Below the pieces are notes generated by a model. That model saw only the letters and a program-made list of their open reading frames with translations. It searched no databases and had not been told where the DNA came from. A stretch of 5,794 nucleotides of DNA from Gammaproteobacteria bacterium. GTDB lineage: Bacteria; Pseudomonadota; Gammaproteobacteria; BMS3Bbin11. The stretch spans positions 1 to 5,794 of the forward strand of contig JAUWVE010000097.1 in the NCBI GenBank assembly GCA_030617565.1. Reading direction: 5' to 3'. Shown here piece by piece: positions 1 through 5,794 of the stretch (its first letter is position 1; each line of letters begins with the position of its first letter). A program made the position numbers and the translations under genes.

Positions 1-2
1 AG

Positions 3-104
3 GGAAAACCTTTCAAACTGGTTGCCACACTCAAAACCGGTGCCGACAAGTCCGGCGAGCCGAGAATCATTACTGTTGAGAACCTGACATGCAAAGCAAA
101 ATAA
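3..104 (+). CDS. C-terminal end of an unidentified upstream gene (partial)
   Basis: This reading frame is open from the window edge and ends at a TAA at 102-104, giving 33 residues. The segment begins GKPFKLVATLKTG and ends with ENLTCKAK. Its alternating hydrophobic and charged residues (FKLVATLK, PRIITVENL) read like terminal beta strands of a real domain, whereas the other two plus-strand frames give unlikely peptides with early stops. The stop lies 16 bases inside the following tlpA-like gene, an overlap typical of translationally coupled operon partners. That is the main reason to think the two genes belong to one transcription unit. I do not recognise the family and assign no function. 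The fragment is short, so chance openness cannot be excluded. Confidence 0.42.
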   Translation, partial: GKPFKLVATLKTGADKSGEPRIITVENLTCKAK

Positions 105-601
105 TCCCTTTCCTTGCCAGTCTGCTATTATTATTCAGCACTCAGGCTACAGCTGAATTACCCAGGGGTATTATTACTGTTGATGGCCGTGATGCACCGG
201 CCCTGATATTGAACGATATCAATGGCGAAACCTACGACATAGCAGACTCCCGCGGCAAATGGGTGTTCATGCATTTCTGGGCCTCCTGGTGCGGCCCCTG
301 CCGCAAGGAAATGCCAACCATTCAGGACATCGCCTCCCAGTTCGAAGGCTCTGACCTTGCTATTGTACTGGTCAACACCTCTGAAGATGAAGATACAGTT
401 TTCGATTTTCTCAGTACGGTTGCGCCTGATATGAACACGCTGCTGGACAGCAACGGCAAAGTCACTGAACGCTGGCAGCCGCGCGGACTGCCATCGACCT
501 GGTTTGTAGACCCGCAAGGCAAACTGAGATATATCGCTCTTGGCGGCCGGCCATGGAATGAAGGTGAGTATCTGGGTTTTCTTAAAGGACTGATCAAATA
601 G
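89..601 (+). CDS. TlpA/ResA-like periplasmic thiol-disulfide oxidoreductase
   Basis: This is a 170-residue thioredoxin-fold protein of the TlpA/ResA/DsbE (AhpC-TSA/redoxin) group, expected to reduce or exchange disulfides in exported partners in the periplasm. Residues 1-22 form a typical Sec signal peptide: MQSK, a hydrophobic core (LASLLLLF), then a likely cleavage after ATA before Glu23. There is no lipobox cysteine. The catalytic motif WCGPC is at residues 67-71 (Cys68, Cys71), preceded by the FMHFWAS strand. The expected cis-proline is Pro135 in GLPST, followed by the strand WFVD and a G-K turn. The whole length fits one compact domain with no missing part. The ATG at 89 is chosen because it places the signal peptide correctly; a weak GAG at 78-80 may serve as ribosome binding site. 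The start overlaps the end of the preceding frame. These cysteines are the only two in the mature protein. The substrate cannot be told: cytochrome c maturation, copper-site assembly and general thiol reduction are all possible. Confidence 0.93.
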   Translation: MQSKIIPFLASLLLLFSTQATAELPRGIITVDGRDAPALILNDINGETYDIADSRGKWVFMHFWASWCGPCRKEMPTIQDIASQFEGSDLAIVLVNTSEDEDTVFDFLSTVAPDMNTLLDSNGKVTERWQPRGLPSTWFVDPQGKLRYIALGGRPWNEGEYLGFLKGLIK

Positions 602-671
602 AGTTTTACGTTTTAGGTATTACGTATTACGTAAAATCAAAAAACTTAAAACTTAAAACCTAATACGTAAA
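601..671. repeat. Degenerate 7-base tandem array folding as an imperfect hairpin
   Basis: From the last base of the tlpA-like stop codon the sequence can be cut into ten consecutive 7-base units without losing phase: GAGTTTT, ACGTTTT, AGGTATT, ACGTATT, ACGTAAA, ATCAAAA, AACTTAA, AACTTAA, AACCTAA, TACGTAA. Units in the right half are the same family read on the other strand (reverse complements give ACGTATT, AGGTTTT, AAGTTTT). As a result 605-631 pairs with 645-671 at 22 of 27 positions around a 13-base loop, with a perfect 10-base core at 620-629 and 661-670. It has no GC-rich stem followed by a T run, so it is not a standard intrinsic terminator. It lies between the tlpA-like gene and the rapA promoter. 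Function is unknown. Confidence 0.8.
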
Positions 672-689
672 TCACATCGATCTGCCCTC

Positions 690-716
690 CTGATATCCGC
701 TTTTCTGCGTTATAAT
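690..716 (+). promoter_or_regulatory. Probable sigma70-type promoter for rapA
   Basis: TATAAT at 711-716 is a perfect -10 consensus, about 37 bases before the rapA start codon. The best -35 candidate, CTGATA at 690-695, matches TTGACA at four of six positions but with a short 15-base spacer, so the -35 assignment is weak. Transcription would begin near 723 and leave a leader of about 30 bases carrying the rapA Shine-Dalgarno site. The position between the heptamer hairpin and the gene suits a promoter that makes rapA independent of the tlpA-like gene. Confidence 0.5.
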
Positions 717-739
717 TGCCGGCTAGTATTTACTCTTTC

Positions 740-744
740 AGGAA
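740..744 (+). promoter_or_regulatory. Ribosome binding site that fixes the rapA GTG start
   Basis: AGGAA ends eight bases before GTG at 753-755. This spacing, with the match of the encoded N-terminus to RapA proteins, supports the GTG start over any later in-frame ATG. Confidence 0.7.
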
Positions 745-752
745 CCTCTCTC

Positions 753-3617
753 GTGTACGATTTTATTCCCGGCCAACGCTGTATTAGTAATGCCGAGCTG
801 GAGATGGGGCTGGGTACGGTCATGGCTGTGGACGAACGCACGGTCACAATCGTGTTTATGGCCACCGGCGATACGCGAACTTACTCGCGCCAGACAGCGC
901 CGCTGTCTCGTGTGATGTTTACTATTGGTGATTCCATACGTCGGTATGACGGGACTGAAATAGTGGTCGCCGCCACACACGAAGAACAGGGACTGGTTGC
1001 CTATATCGGAACTGACGAGAAAGGCAACAATATCGAGTTTCCCGAGTCTGAGCTGGATAACTTTATTCAGCTCAATCGTCCGACTGAGCGTCTGTTTAAT
1101 AACCAGGTTGATCCTGATAAATGGTTTGAACTGCGCTATCAGACCTTGCTGCAGCAGAATAGTCTTGCCCACTCTGACCTGTTTGGCCTGACCGGTTGTC
1201 GCACCAGCCTGATACCGCATCAATTATATATTGCACATGAAGTCGCCAACCGCTACGCCCCGCGTGTTCTGCTGGCCGATGAGGTCGGGCTGGGAAAAAC
1301 CATCGAAGCCGGCCTGATTCTACATCATCAACTGCTGACCGGCCGCGCACAACGCGTATTAATCGTGGTGCCGGAGTCACTGGTACATCAATGGCTGGTA
1401 GAGATGCTGCGTCGCTTCAATCTGCACTTCCGCATTTTCGATGAAGAGCGCTGCTATGCGGCAACGGATGAGGAGCTGTCTGACAACCTGTTTCATGACG
1501 AGCAGCTGGCCCTGTGCAGCGTTGAATTCCTGATGCAGAACCCGGGCATACATCAGCAGGCAGTGACAGGTGAATGGGACCTGCTGGTTGTTGATGAAGC
1601 CCATCACCTGGCCTGGTCGCCGGATCATGCCAGTGATGAATACCGTATGGTTGAACAGCTTGCCCGAGAGACGCGTGGCGTGCTGCTGTTGACGGCAACG
1701 CCTGAGCAACTGGGCAAACAGAGTCATTTTGCCCGCCTGCGTCTGCTCGACCCGGATCGCTTTCCTGATTTTGAGCAATTTCTTGAAGAAGAAAAGCACT
1801 ACAGGCCTCTCGCCCAAACTATTGAAGACCTGATCAATGACAAAGCATTAACTGAGACTGACCAGGAATTAATACACAGTACTTTCAACGAAGGCGATAA
1901 CCAGGCCTTGCTTGCACAACTTGAAACCGCCGGCAAAGAAGACCAGGCCGGTGCCGAGGCCCGAACTGAACTGGTCGAACATCTGCTTGACCGCCATGGC
2001 ACCGGCCGGGTGCTGTACCGGAATACCCGCTCAGCGATAAAGGGCTTCCCTAAAAGGGTCGTCCGACCTGTGCCACTGCCATTGCCGGAAATATATCGGA
2101 ATAATATTGATGAAGATGTCGCAGTACTGCTCTCACCAGAACTGAGTCACATTAACAGCAGCGGGAAAGCGGACTGGACACAGCAGGACCCGCGCATAGA
2201 CTGGCTGATAAAGACGCTGGAAAAACTGCAACCGGCCAAGGTACTGGTAATTGCCGCCAGCAGAGACACGGTACTTGATATCGCGCAACATCTGAAAATG
2301 CATTCCGGCATCCATGCTGCCGTATTCCACGAAGGACTTAGCATCGTCGAGCGCGACCGGGCGGCGGCCTACTTTGCTGATGAGGAAACCGGCAGCCAGG
2401 TACTGTTGTGCTCCGAAATCGGCAGTGAGGGAAGGAACTTCCAGTTCGCCCATCACCTGGTTCTGTTTGATCTGCCGCTGAACCCGGACCTGCTGGAGCA
2501 GCGTATTGGCCGGCTTGACCGTATCGGCCAGAGCAGCACCATTTATATCCATGTTCCTTACCTGCAGGACTCTGCACAATCTGTGTTGTTTCACTGGTAT
2601 CATGAAAGCCTCAATGCCTTTGAGCAGACCTGTCCGGCCGGTCACGCTGTATATGTTCAGGTTGAAGATGCATTAAATATTGCCTTGCTCCAGCCTGCTG
2701 GCGATACCACGGCTTTATTAAGGAACACCAGGACTCTATACAAAGAACTGACGGCTAGCTTGCACGCTGGCCGTGACCGGCTGCTTGAATACAATTCCTG
2801 CCGCCAAAATCTGGCAGAAGATATAAAGCTACGTGCCGAACAGGCCGACCAGAATGACCCGCTGGCGGATTATATGAGCCAGGTCTTCGACAGTCTGAGC
2901 ATCGATTCAGAAATTCATAGCGAAAACTGCCTGATCATTCGCCCCACAGATGAGATGGTCAACCAGCTGCCCGGCCTGCCGGATGACGGCATGACCATTA
3001 CATTTAACAGGCAGACTGCCCTGAGTTTTGAGGATGCACAATATCTGACATGGGAGCATCCTTTAGTCCGTACTGCGATGGAGATGATCACCAGCAGCGA
3101 AATGGGCAACACCGCCATGACGGCTATAAGTAAAACGCACATCAAATCCGGCAGTATATTGCTGGAGTGCGTCTACAGCCTGGAAGTGCCGCCAATTAGT
3201 GTGTTACAGAGTGATCGCTACCTGCCGCCGACAAGCATCCGTGTGCTGATCGACGAACAGGGCAACGATCACCAGCAGGACCTGACACATCCGTTCATCG
3301 AAGAACACAGGGTACATGTACCTGAAAAAATGGCTAATAAAATCATTCGCGCCAAAGAGAAGGCGCTGCGCCATCTATTCTTATTGTGTGAAGAGTTTGC
3401 AGAACGGCAGACACCGGATATTCTCAGCCAGGCTCATAAACAATCTGGCGAGACCCTGATGCGGGAGATAAACCGTCTTAAAGCATTAAAACAGATCAAC
3501 CCGAATATTCGCGATGAAGAAGTTGAATACTTTGAACAGCAACTGGCGGCCTTAAATGAGGTGCTGGATGCAGCGAGTTTAAGGCTGGATTCGTTGCGGG
3601 TGGTTATTGCGATATAA
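753..3617 (+). CDS. rapA: RNA polymerase-associated SWI2/SNF2 ATPase RapA (HepA)
   Basis: This 954-residue protein matches RapA from end to end; E. coli RapA, as I recall, is 968 residues. RapA binds core RNA polymerase and uses ATP hydrolysis to recycle enzyme stalled after transcription. Residues 1-110 carry the two Tudor-like N-terminal modules (PGQRCISNAELEMGLGTV, then the VMFTIGDSI region). The ATPase core follows: RTSLIPHQL near 150-158, Walker A DEVGLGKT at 176-183 (Lys182), DEAH box at 281-284, TATPEQLG from 314, motif V SEIGSEGRNFQ at 554-564 and motif VI QRIGRLDRIGQ at 583-593. The C-terminal RapA-specific region includes WEHPL, RYLPPTS and the end NPNIRDEE-LDSLRVV. The linker between LPLP (about 442-445) and DPRIDWL (about 479) is roughly a dozen residues shorter than in E. 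coli, which accounts for most of the length difference. The GTG start is supported by AGGAA eight bases upstream. All helicase motifs are intact, so the gene should be functional. Confidence 0.97.
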   Translation: MYDFIPGQRCISNAELEMGLGTVMAVDERTVTIVFMATGDTRTYSRQTAPLSRVMFTIGDSIRRYDGTEIVVAATHEEQGLVAYIGTDEKGNNIEFPESELDNFIQLNRPTERLFNNQVDPDKWFELRYQTLLQQNSLAHSDLFGLTGCRTSLIPHQLYIAHEVANRYAPRVLLADEVGLGKTIEAGLILHHQLLTGRAQRVLIVVPESLVHQWLVEMLRRFNLHFRIFDEERCYAATDEELSDNLFHDEQLALCSVEFLMQNPGIHQQAVTGEWDLLVVDEAHHLAWSPDHASDEYRMVEQLARETRGVLLLTATPEQLGKQSHFARLRLLDPDRFPDFEQFLEEEKHYRPLAQTIEDLINDKALTETDQELIHSTFNEGDNQALLAQLETAGKEDQAGAEARTELVEHLLDRHGTGRVLYRNTRSAIKGFPKRVVRPVPLPLPEIYRNNIDEDVAVLLSPELSHINSSGKADWTQQDPRIDWLIKTLEKLQPAKVLVIAASRDTVLDIAQHLKMHSGIHAAVFHEGLSIVERDRAAAYFADEETGSQVLLCSEIGSEGRNFQFAHHLVLFDLPLNPDLLEQRIGRLDRIGQSSTIYIHVPYLQDSAQSVLFHWYHESLNAFEQTCPAGHAVYVQVEDALNIALLQPAGDTTALLRNTRTLYKELTASLHAGRDRLLEYNSCRQNLAEDIKLRAEQADQNDPLADYMSQVFDSLSIDSEIHSENCLIIRPTDEMVNQLPGLPDDGMTITFNRQTALSFEDAQYLTWEHPLVRTAMEMITSSEMGNTAMTAISKTHIKSGSILLECVYSLEVPPISVLQSDRYLPPTSIRVLIDEQGNDHQQDLTHPFIEEHRVHVPEKMANKIIRAKEKALRHLFLLCEEFAERQTPDILSQAHKQSGETLMREINRLKALKQINPNIRDEEVEYFEQQLAALNEVLDAASLRLDSLRVVIAI

Positions 3618-3620
3618 ATA

Positions 3621-3677
3621 ACGTTTTACGTATTACGGACGAACGACTTACGACTTACGACTTACGACTTACGACCA
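3621..3677. repeat. Second heptamer array with four perfect ACGACTT units
   Basis: Directly after the rapA stop codon come ACGTTTT (3621-3627) and ACGTATT (3628-3634), then an 8-base irregular unit ACGGACGA. Four perfect ACGACTT copies follow at 3643-3649, 3650-3656, 3657-3663 and 3664-3670, then ACGACCA. The first 17 bases (3621-3637) match 608-624 of the other array at 16 of 17 positions, so the two arrays are related. Unlike the first, this one has no inverted half. It ends only six bases before the next start codon and fills almost the whole gap between rapA and the ABC-F gene. Because the unit is seven bases long, copy-number change would shift spacing, not a reading frame. Confidence 0.88.
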
Positions 3678-3683
3678 TAAGAC

Positions 3684-5570
3684 ATGCTGGTATTCTCTAA
3701 CTTATTACTTCGACGCGGTAAAAAAACACTGCTTGAAGACGCGAACTTTTCCATCCCTCCGGGGCAGAAAGTGGGTATTACCGGCTCCAATGGTGTCGGT
3801 AAATCGAGTGTGTTTTCCTTGATTCTGGGTGAACTTGAGGCTGATACCGGGTCATTCAGCATGCCGCCTGACTGGGTCATTGCCCATGTAGCACAGCATA
3901 CTCCCGGCGGCAGCACCGCTGCGCTGGATTATGTGCTGCAGGGTGATATAGAATTTGTCGCGCTGCAGCAGAAGATTGTCCATGCCACGGAAAATGAAGA
4001 CGGTATGGCGCTGGCGGAACTGCATTCGCAGATGGACATTATCGATGGTTATACCGCGGAAAGCCGGGCCGCCACTCTGATGCATGGACTGGGTTTCAAA
4101 GCAGAAGAAATCAGGCGGCCGCTGGAATCCTTTTCGGGTGGCTGGCGCATGCGGCTTAATCTTGCCCAGGCGCTGATGTGCCGCTCTGATCTGCTGCTGC
4201 TGGATGAACCGACCAATCATCTCGACCTGGATGCGGTGATCTGGCTGCAGACCTGGCTTAGCCGCTATACAGGCACGCTGCTGCTGATCTCGCATGATCG
4301 TGAGTTTCTTGATTCATTCATTACCCTGATCGCCAATATCGAACACCAGCGCATCACGCTGTATACCGGTCATTACTCGGCGTTTGAGAAGACGCGCGCC
4401 GAGCAGCTGGCGCAGCAACAGGCTGCACATGTTAAACAGCAGAAAGAGATTGCCCATATTGAAAGTTTCGTGCGCCGCTTCGGTGCCAAAGCGACTAAAG
4501 CGAAGCAGGCACAAAGCCGGGTCAAAGCGCTGCAGCGCATGCAGCTTATCGCCGCCGCCCATGTTGATTCACCGTTTCATTTCAGTTTCCGTGAGCCGGA
4601 AAAGCTGCCCGAGCGCCTGTTCGACAGCCGCGAGGTAGAACTGGGCTACAATGACACAGTGCTGCTAAAAAATGTCGGCGTACATCTACATGCCGGTGAT
4701 CGCATTGGTCTGATCGGCCCGAATGGCGCCGGAAAATCCACCTTGATAAAATTCCTGGCAGGCGAGCTGAAATCGCTGTCTGGCGAAAGCTGGCAGGCAC
4801 AATACCTGAAGATCGGTTATTTCGCCCAGCACCAGCTGGAACAACTGGATGCCGGACAATCTGCTTTGCAGCATCTGCGACTGCTGGACAAAAAATCGCG
4901 GGAATCAGAGCTGCGTGCTTATCTTGGCGGTTTCGGCTTTATCGGTGATCGTGTAGAGGAACCCGTCGCCCCCTTCTCCGGCGGTGAAAAGGCGCGACTG
5001 GTACTGGCATTGCTGATTTTTCAGAAACCCAACCTGCTGTTGCTTGATGAACCGACCAACCACCTGGACCTGGAAATGCGTCACGCCCTGTCTATGGCCT
5101 TACAGGAATTTAGCGGTGCCATGGTCATCGTCTCTCATGACCGCCATTTATTAAAATCTGTAACCGAACAGCTGATACTCGTTGACCACGGCAAAGTCGA
5201 AGCCTTTGACGGTGATCTCGATGACTATGCCAATCGCCTGCAAGCCCCGTTGGAAAAAACCAGAGACCGGCCTGTTGTTGAAAACAGCCTGAGCAAAAAA
5301 GAAGCTCGCCGTCTTGAAGCCGATAAAAGGAAGACCCTGCAGCCACTTAAAAAAAGTGTTGATCGACTGGAAAGAAAGATTGAAGAGCTGAATAAGCAAT
5401 TAGAAACTATCGAGCAGCAGCTTGCCGACCCCGAGCTTTATAGTGAAGAAAACGCAGAACAAATGACCTCTCTTATGCAGGACAAGGCCTATCTGGCGAA
5501 GGATATTTCAGAACTTGAAGAACAATGGATGGAAGCAGCTGAAGAGTATGAAGAAGCAGGCAAGGCTTGA
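3684..5570 (+). CDS. yheS: ABC-F family ATPase, YheS-like
   Basis: This 628-residue soluble protein has two ABC ATPase domains and no membrane segment, as in ABC-F proteins that bind the ribosomal E site and act on translation. Domain 1 has Walker A GSNGVGKSS at 34-42, signature FSGGWRMRL at 150-158, Walker B LLLDEP with Asp174/Glu175, and switch SHDRE at 203-207. The charged linker at about 225-300 holds the tRNA-facing motif region (RRFGAKATKAKQAQSRVKAL). Domain 2 has Walker A GPNGAGKST at 345-353, signature FSGGEKARL at 431-439, Walker B LLLLDEP with Asp455/Glu456, and SHDRH at 484-488. A Lys/Glu-rich coiled coil runs from about 535 to the end. The signature FSGGWRMRLNLAQAL, the start MLVFSNL and the linker point to YheS more than to Uup or EttA. 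The ATG start matches the family N-terminus, although no Shine-Dalgarno site precedes it. It follows rapA by 66 bases. Its TGA stop touches the adjacent MITE, so the last residue or two may have been altered by insertion. Confidence 0.94.
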   Translation: MLVFSNLLLRRGKKTLLEDANFSIPPGQKVGITGSNGVGKSSVFSLILGELEADTGSFSMPPDWVIAHVAQHTPGGSTAALDYVLQGDIEFVALQQKIVHATENEDGMALAELHSQMDIIDGYTAESRAATLMHGLGFKAEEIRRPLESFSGGWRMRLNLAQALMCRSDLLLLDEPTNHLDLDAVIWLQTWLSRYTGTLLLISHDREFLDSFITLIANIEHQRITLYTGHYSAFEKTRAEQLAQQQAAHVKQQKEIAHIESFVRRFGAKATKAKQAQSRVKALQRMQLIAAAHVDSPFHFSFREPEKLPERLFDSREVELGYNDTVLLKNVGVHLHAGDRIGLIGPNGAGKSTLIKFLAGELKSLSGESWQAQYLKIGYFAQHQLEQLDAGQSALQHLRLLDKKSRESELRAYLGGFGFIGDRVEEPVAPFSGGEKARLVLALLIFQKPNLLLLDEPTNHLDLEMRHALSMALQEFSGAMVIVSHDRHLLKSVTEQLILVDHGKVEAFDGDLDDYANRLQAPLEKTRDRPVVENSLSKKEARRLEADKRKTLQPLKKSVDRLERKIEELNKQLETIEQQLADPELYSEENAEQMTSLMQDKAYLAKDISELEEQWMEAAEEYEEAGKA

Positions 5571-5586
5571 GGGCACCTCTATTAAT
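5571..5586 (+). repeat. Left terminal inverted repeat of the MITE
   Basis: GGGCACCTCTATTAAT is the exact reverse complement of 5713-5728. It begins at the base after the ABC-F stop codon. Confidence 0.9.
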
Positions 5587-5642
5587 TCATGAATATTTAT
5601 CTTGCATCCCAAATCGTCCATCTCAGTGTTAAGAATCTTCGC

Positions 5643-5656
5643 AATAGCTAGCTATT
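5643..5656. repeat. 14-base perfect palindrome inside the MITE
   Basis: AATAGCTAGCTATT equals its own reverse complement and is flanked by CGC (5640-5642) and GCG (5661-5663), which could extend the stem past a small bulge. It lies near the element's centre and may be a cruciform or a remnant of the parent element's internal structure. Confidence 0.7.
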
Positions 5657-5712
5657 ACGTGCGATCCTTGCCTTGATATGAACAATTTTAAATACAATAT
5701 AATATATCAAGG

Positions 5713-5728
5713 ATTAATAGAGGTGCCC
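5713..5728 (-). repeat. Right terminal inverted repeat of the MITE
   Basis: ATTAATAGAGGTGCCC pairs base for base with 5571-5586. It contains AGAGG, which resembles a Shine-Dalgarno sequence, but the next ATG (5732) is followed at once by a stop codon. Confidence 0.9.
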
Positions 5729-5740
5729 TTAATGTAAAAT

Positions 5741-5794
5741 GTGAAAAAAGAGAAACCCGAGTTCCCATTTTGCCCCAGCTGGTGTATTTATACT
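5741..5794 (+). CDS. Possible start of a small gene cut by the window edge
   Basis: From a GTG at 5741 a frame stays open for 18 codons to the window edge. It begins MKKEKPEF and then has a closely spaced cysteine pair in the segment CPSWC. The lysine-rich start and the cysteine pair make it look like a genuine N-terminus, possibly metal- or thiol-related, but nothing more can be claimed. Against it, no well-placed Shine-Dalgarno site is present (the GAGG inside the MITE end is about 16 bases away), and the minus strand is also open over most of this stretch. I do not recognise a family. Confidence 0.25.
   Translation, partial: MKKEKPEFPFCPSWCIYT

Larger units (their letters stand above)
5571..5728. 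mobile_element. MITE-like non-autonomous element, 158 bases
   Basis: GGGCACCTCTATTAAT at 5571-5586 is repeated exactly, inverted, at 5713-5728; one further base pair (5570 with 5729) also matches. The 126 bases between are AT-rich, hold no plausible ORF, and contain further symmetrical pieces: the palindromes at 5585-5594 and 5643-5656, and a 9-base inverted pair, CCTTGATAT at 5671-5679 with ATATCAAGG at 5704-5712. Long perfect ends, small size, no transposase and position in an intergenic gap are the hallmarks of a MITE mobilised in trans. The ends remind me of IS5-family termini, but this is from memory. The flanks read CTTGA on the left and TTAAT on the right; no exact target duplication is visible, though a TNA triplet (TGA and TTA) would fit loosely. 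Confidence 0.82.

Noticed and set aside
601..671. Rho-independent terminator for the tlpA-like gene
   Set aside because: The fold is AT-rich with scattered mismatches and no T run follows it; it may still be a 3' structure, but it does not meet the terminator pattern.
738..1223. 161-codon open frame on the minus strand across the rapA start
   Set aside because: It lies antisense to the conserved RapA N-terminus, its translation resembles no family, and it would also cover the rapA ribosome binding site.
2133..2645. 170-codon minus-strand frame inside rapA
   Set aside because: It is antisense to helicase motifs V and VI, whose conservation explains the absence of stops; no start signal or recognisable domain is seen.
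3594..3618. Separate promoter for the ABC-F gene (TTGCGG and TATAAA at the end of rapA)
   Set aside because: The two boxes are only 13 bases apart, too close for a sigma70 promoter, and the -10 match is common in AT-rich sequence.
3643..3677. Short CRISPR-like array
   Set aside because: The units are 7-base direct tandem copies without spacers, far too short for CRISPR repeats, and no cas gene is present.
3852..4295. 147-codon minus-strand frame inside the ABC-F gene
   Set aside because: It is a shadow of the first ATPase domain, with low-complexity Gln/Arg composition and no homology that I recognise.
5732..5794. Minus-strand gene end terminating at the right edge of the MITE
   Set aside because: One minus-strand frame is open for about 20 codons and stops at 5729-5731, but the stretch is too short and its composition too ordinary to support a gene.

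Overview
This window looks like a chromosomal stretch from a gammaproteobacterium of moderate GC content. Two full-length proteins read along their whole length like well-known gammaproteobacterial families: RapA (HepA), the RNA-polymerase-associated SWI2/SNF2 ATPase, and a YheS-type ABC-F ATPase. I cannot name the genus from sequence alone. All genes that I can support lie on the plus strand.

Layout. Bases 3-104 hold the last 33 codons of an unidentified gene that enters from the left. It overlaps by 16 bases the start of a small exported TlpA/ResA-type thioredoxin-fold protein (89-601). An AT-rich spacer (602-752) follows. It begins with a degenerate array of 7-base units that folds back on itself as an imperfect hairpin, and it ends with a good -10 box and a Shine-Dalgarno site for rapA. 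rapA (753-3617, GTG start) comes next. After a 66-base spacer with a second, related heptamer array (four perfect ACGACTT units) comes the yheS-like ABC-F gene (3684-5570). The stop codon of that gene touches a 158-base element with perfect 16-base terminal inverted repeats and no coding capacity, which I read as a MITE (5571-5728). The last 66 bases may hold the first 18 codons of a further small gene.

How the parts may work together. TlpA-like proteins handle disulfide exchange in the periplasm. RapA recycles RNA polymerase after transcription, and ABC-F proteins such as YheS act on the ribosome. rapA and the ABC-F gene are close and co-directional and may be co-transcribed, so this part is a housekeeping gene-expression pair and not a cargo or defence island. 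I found no CRISPR, tRNA, rRNA, phage or defence module. The unusual material is non-coding: the two related 7-base repeat arrays placed in successive intergenic gaps, and the MITE that abuts a stop codon.
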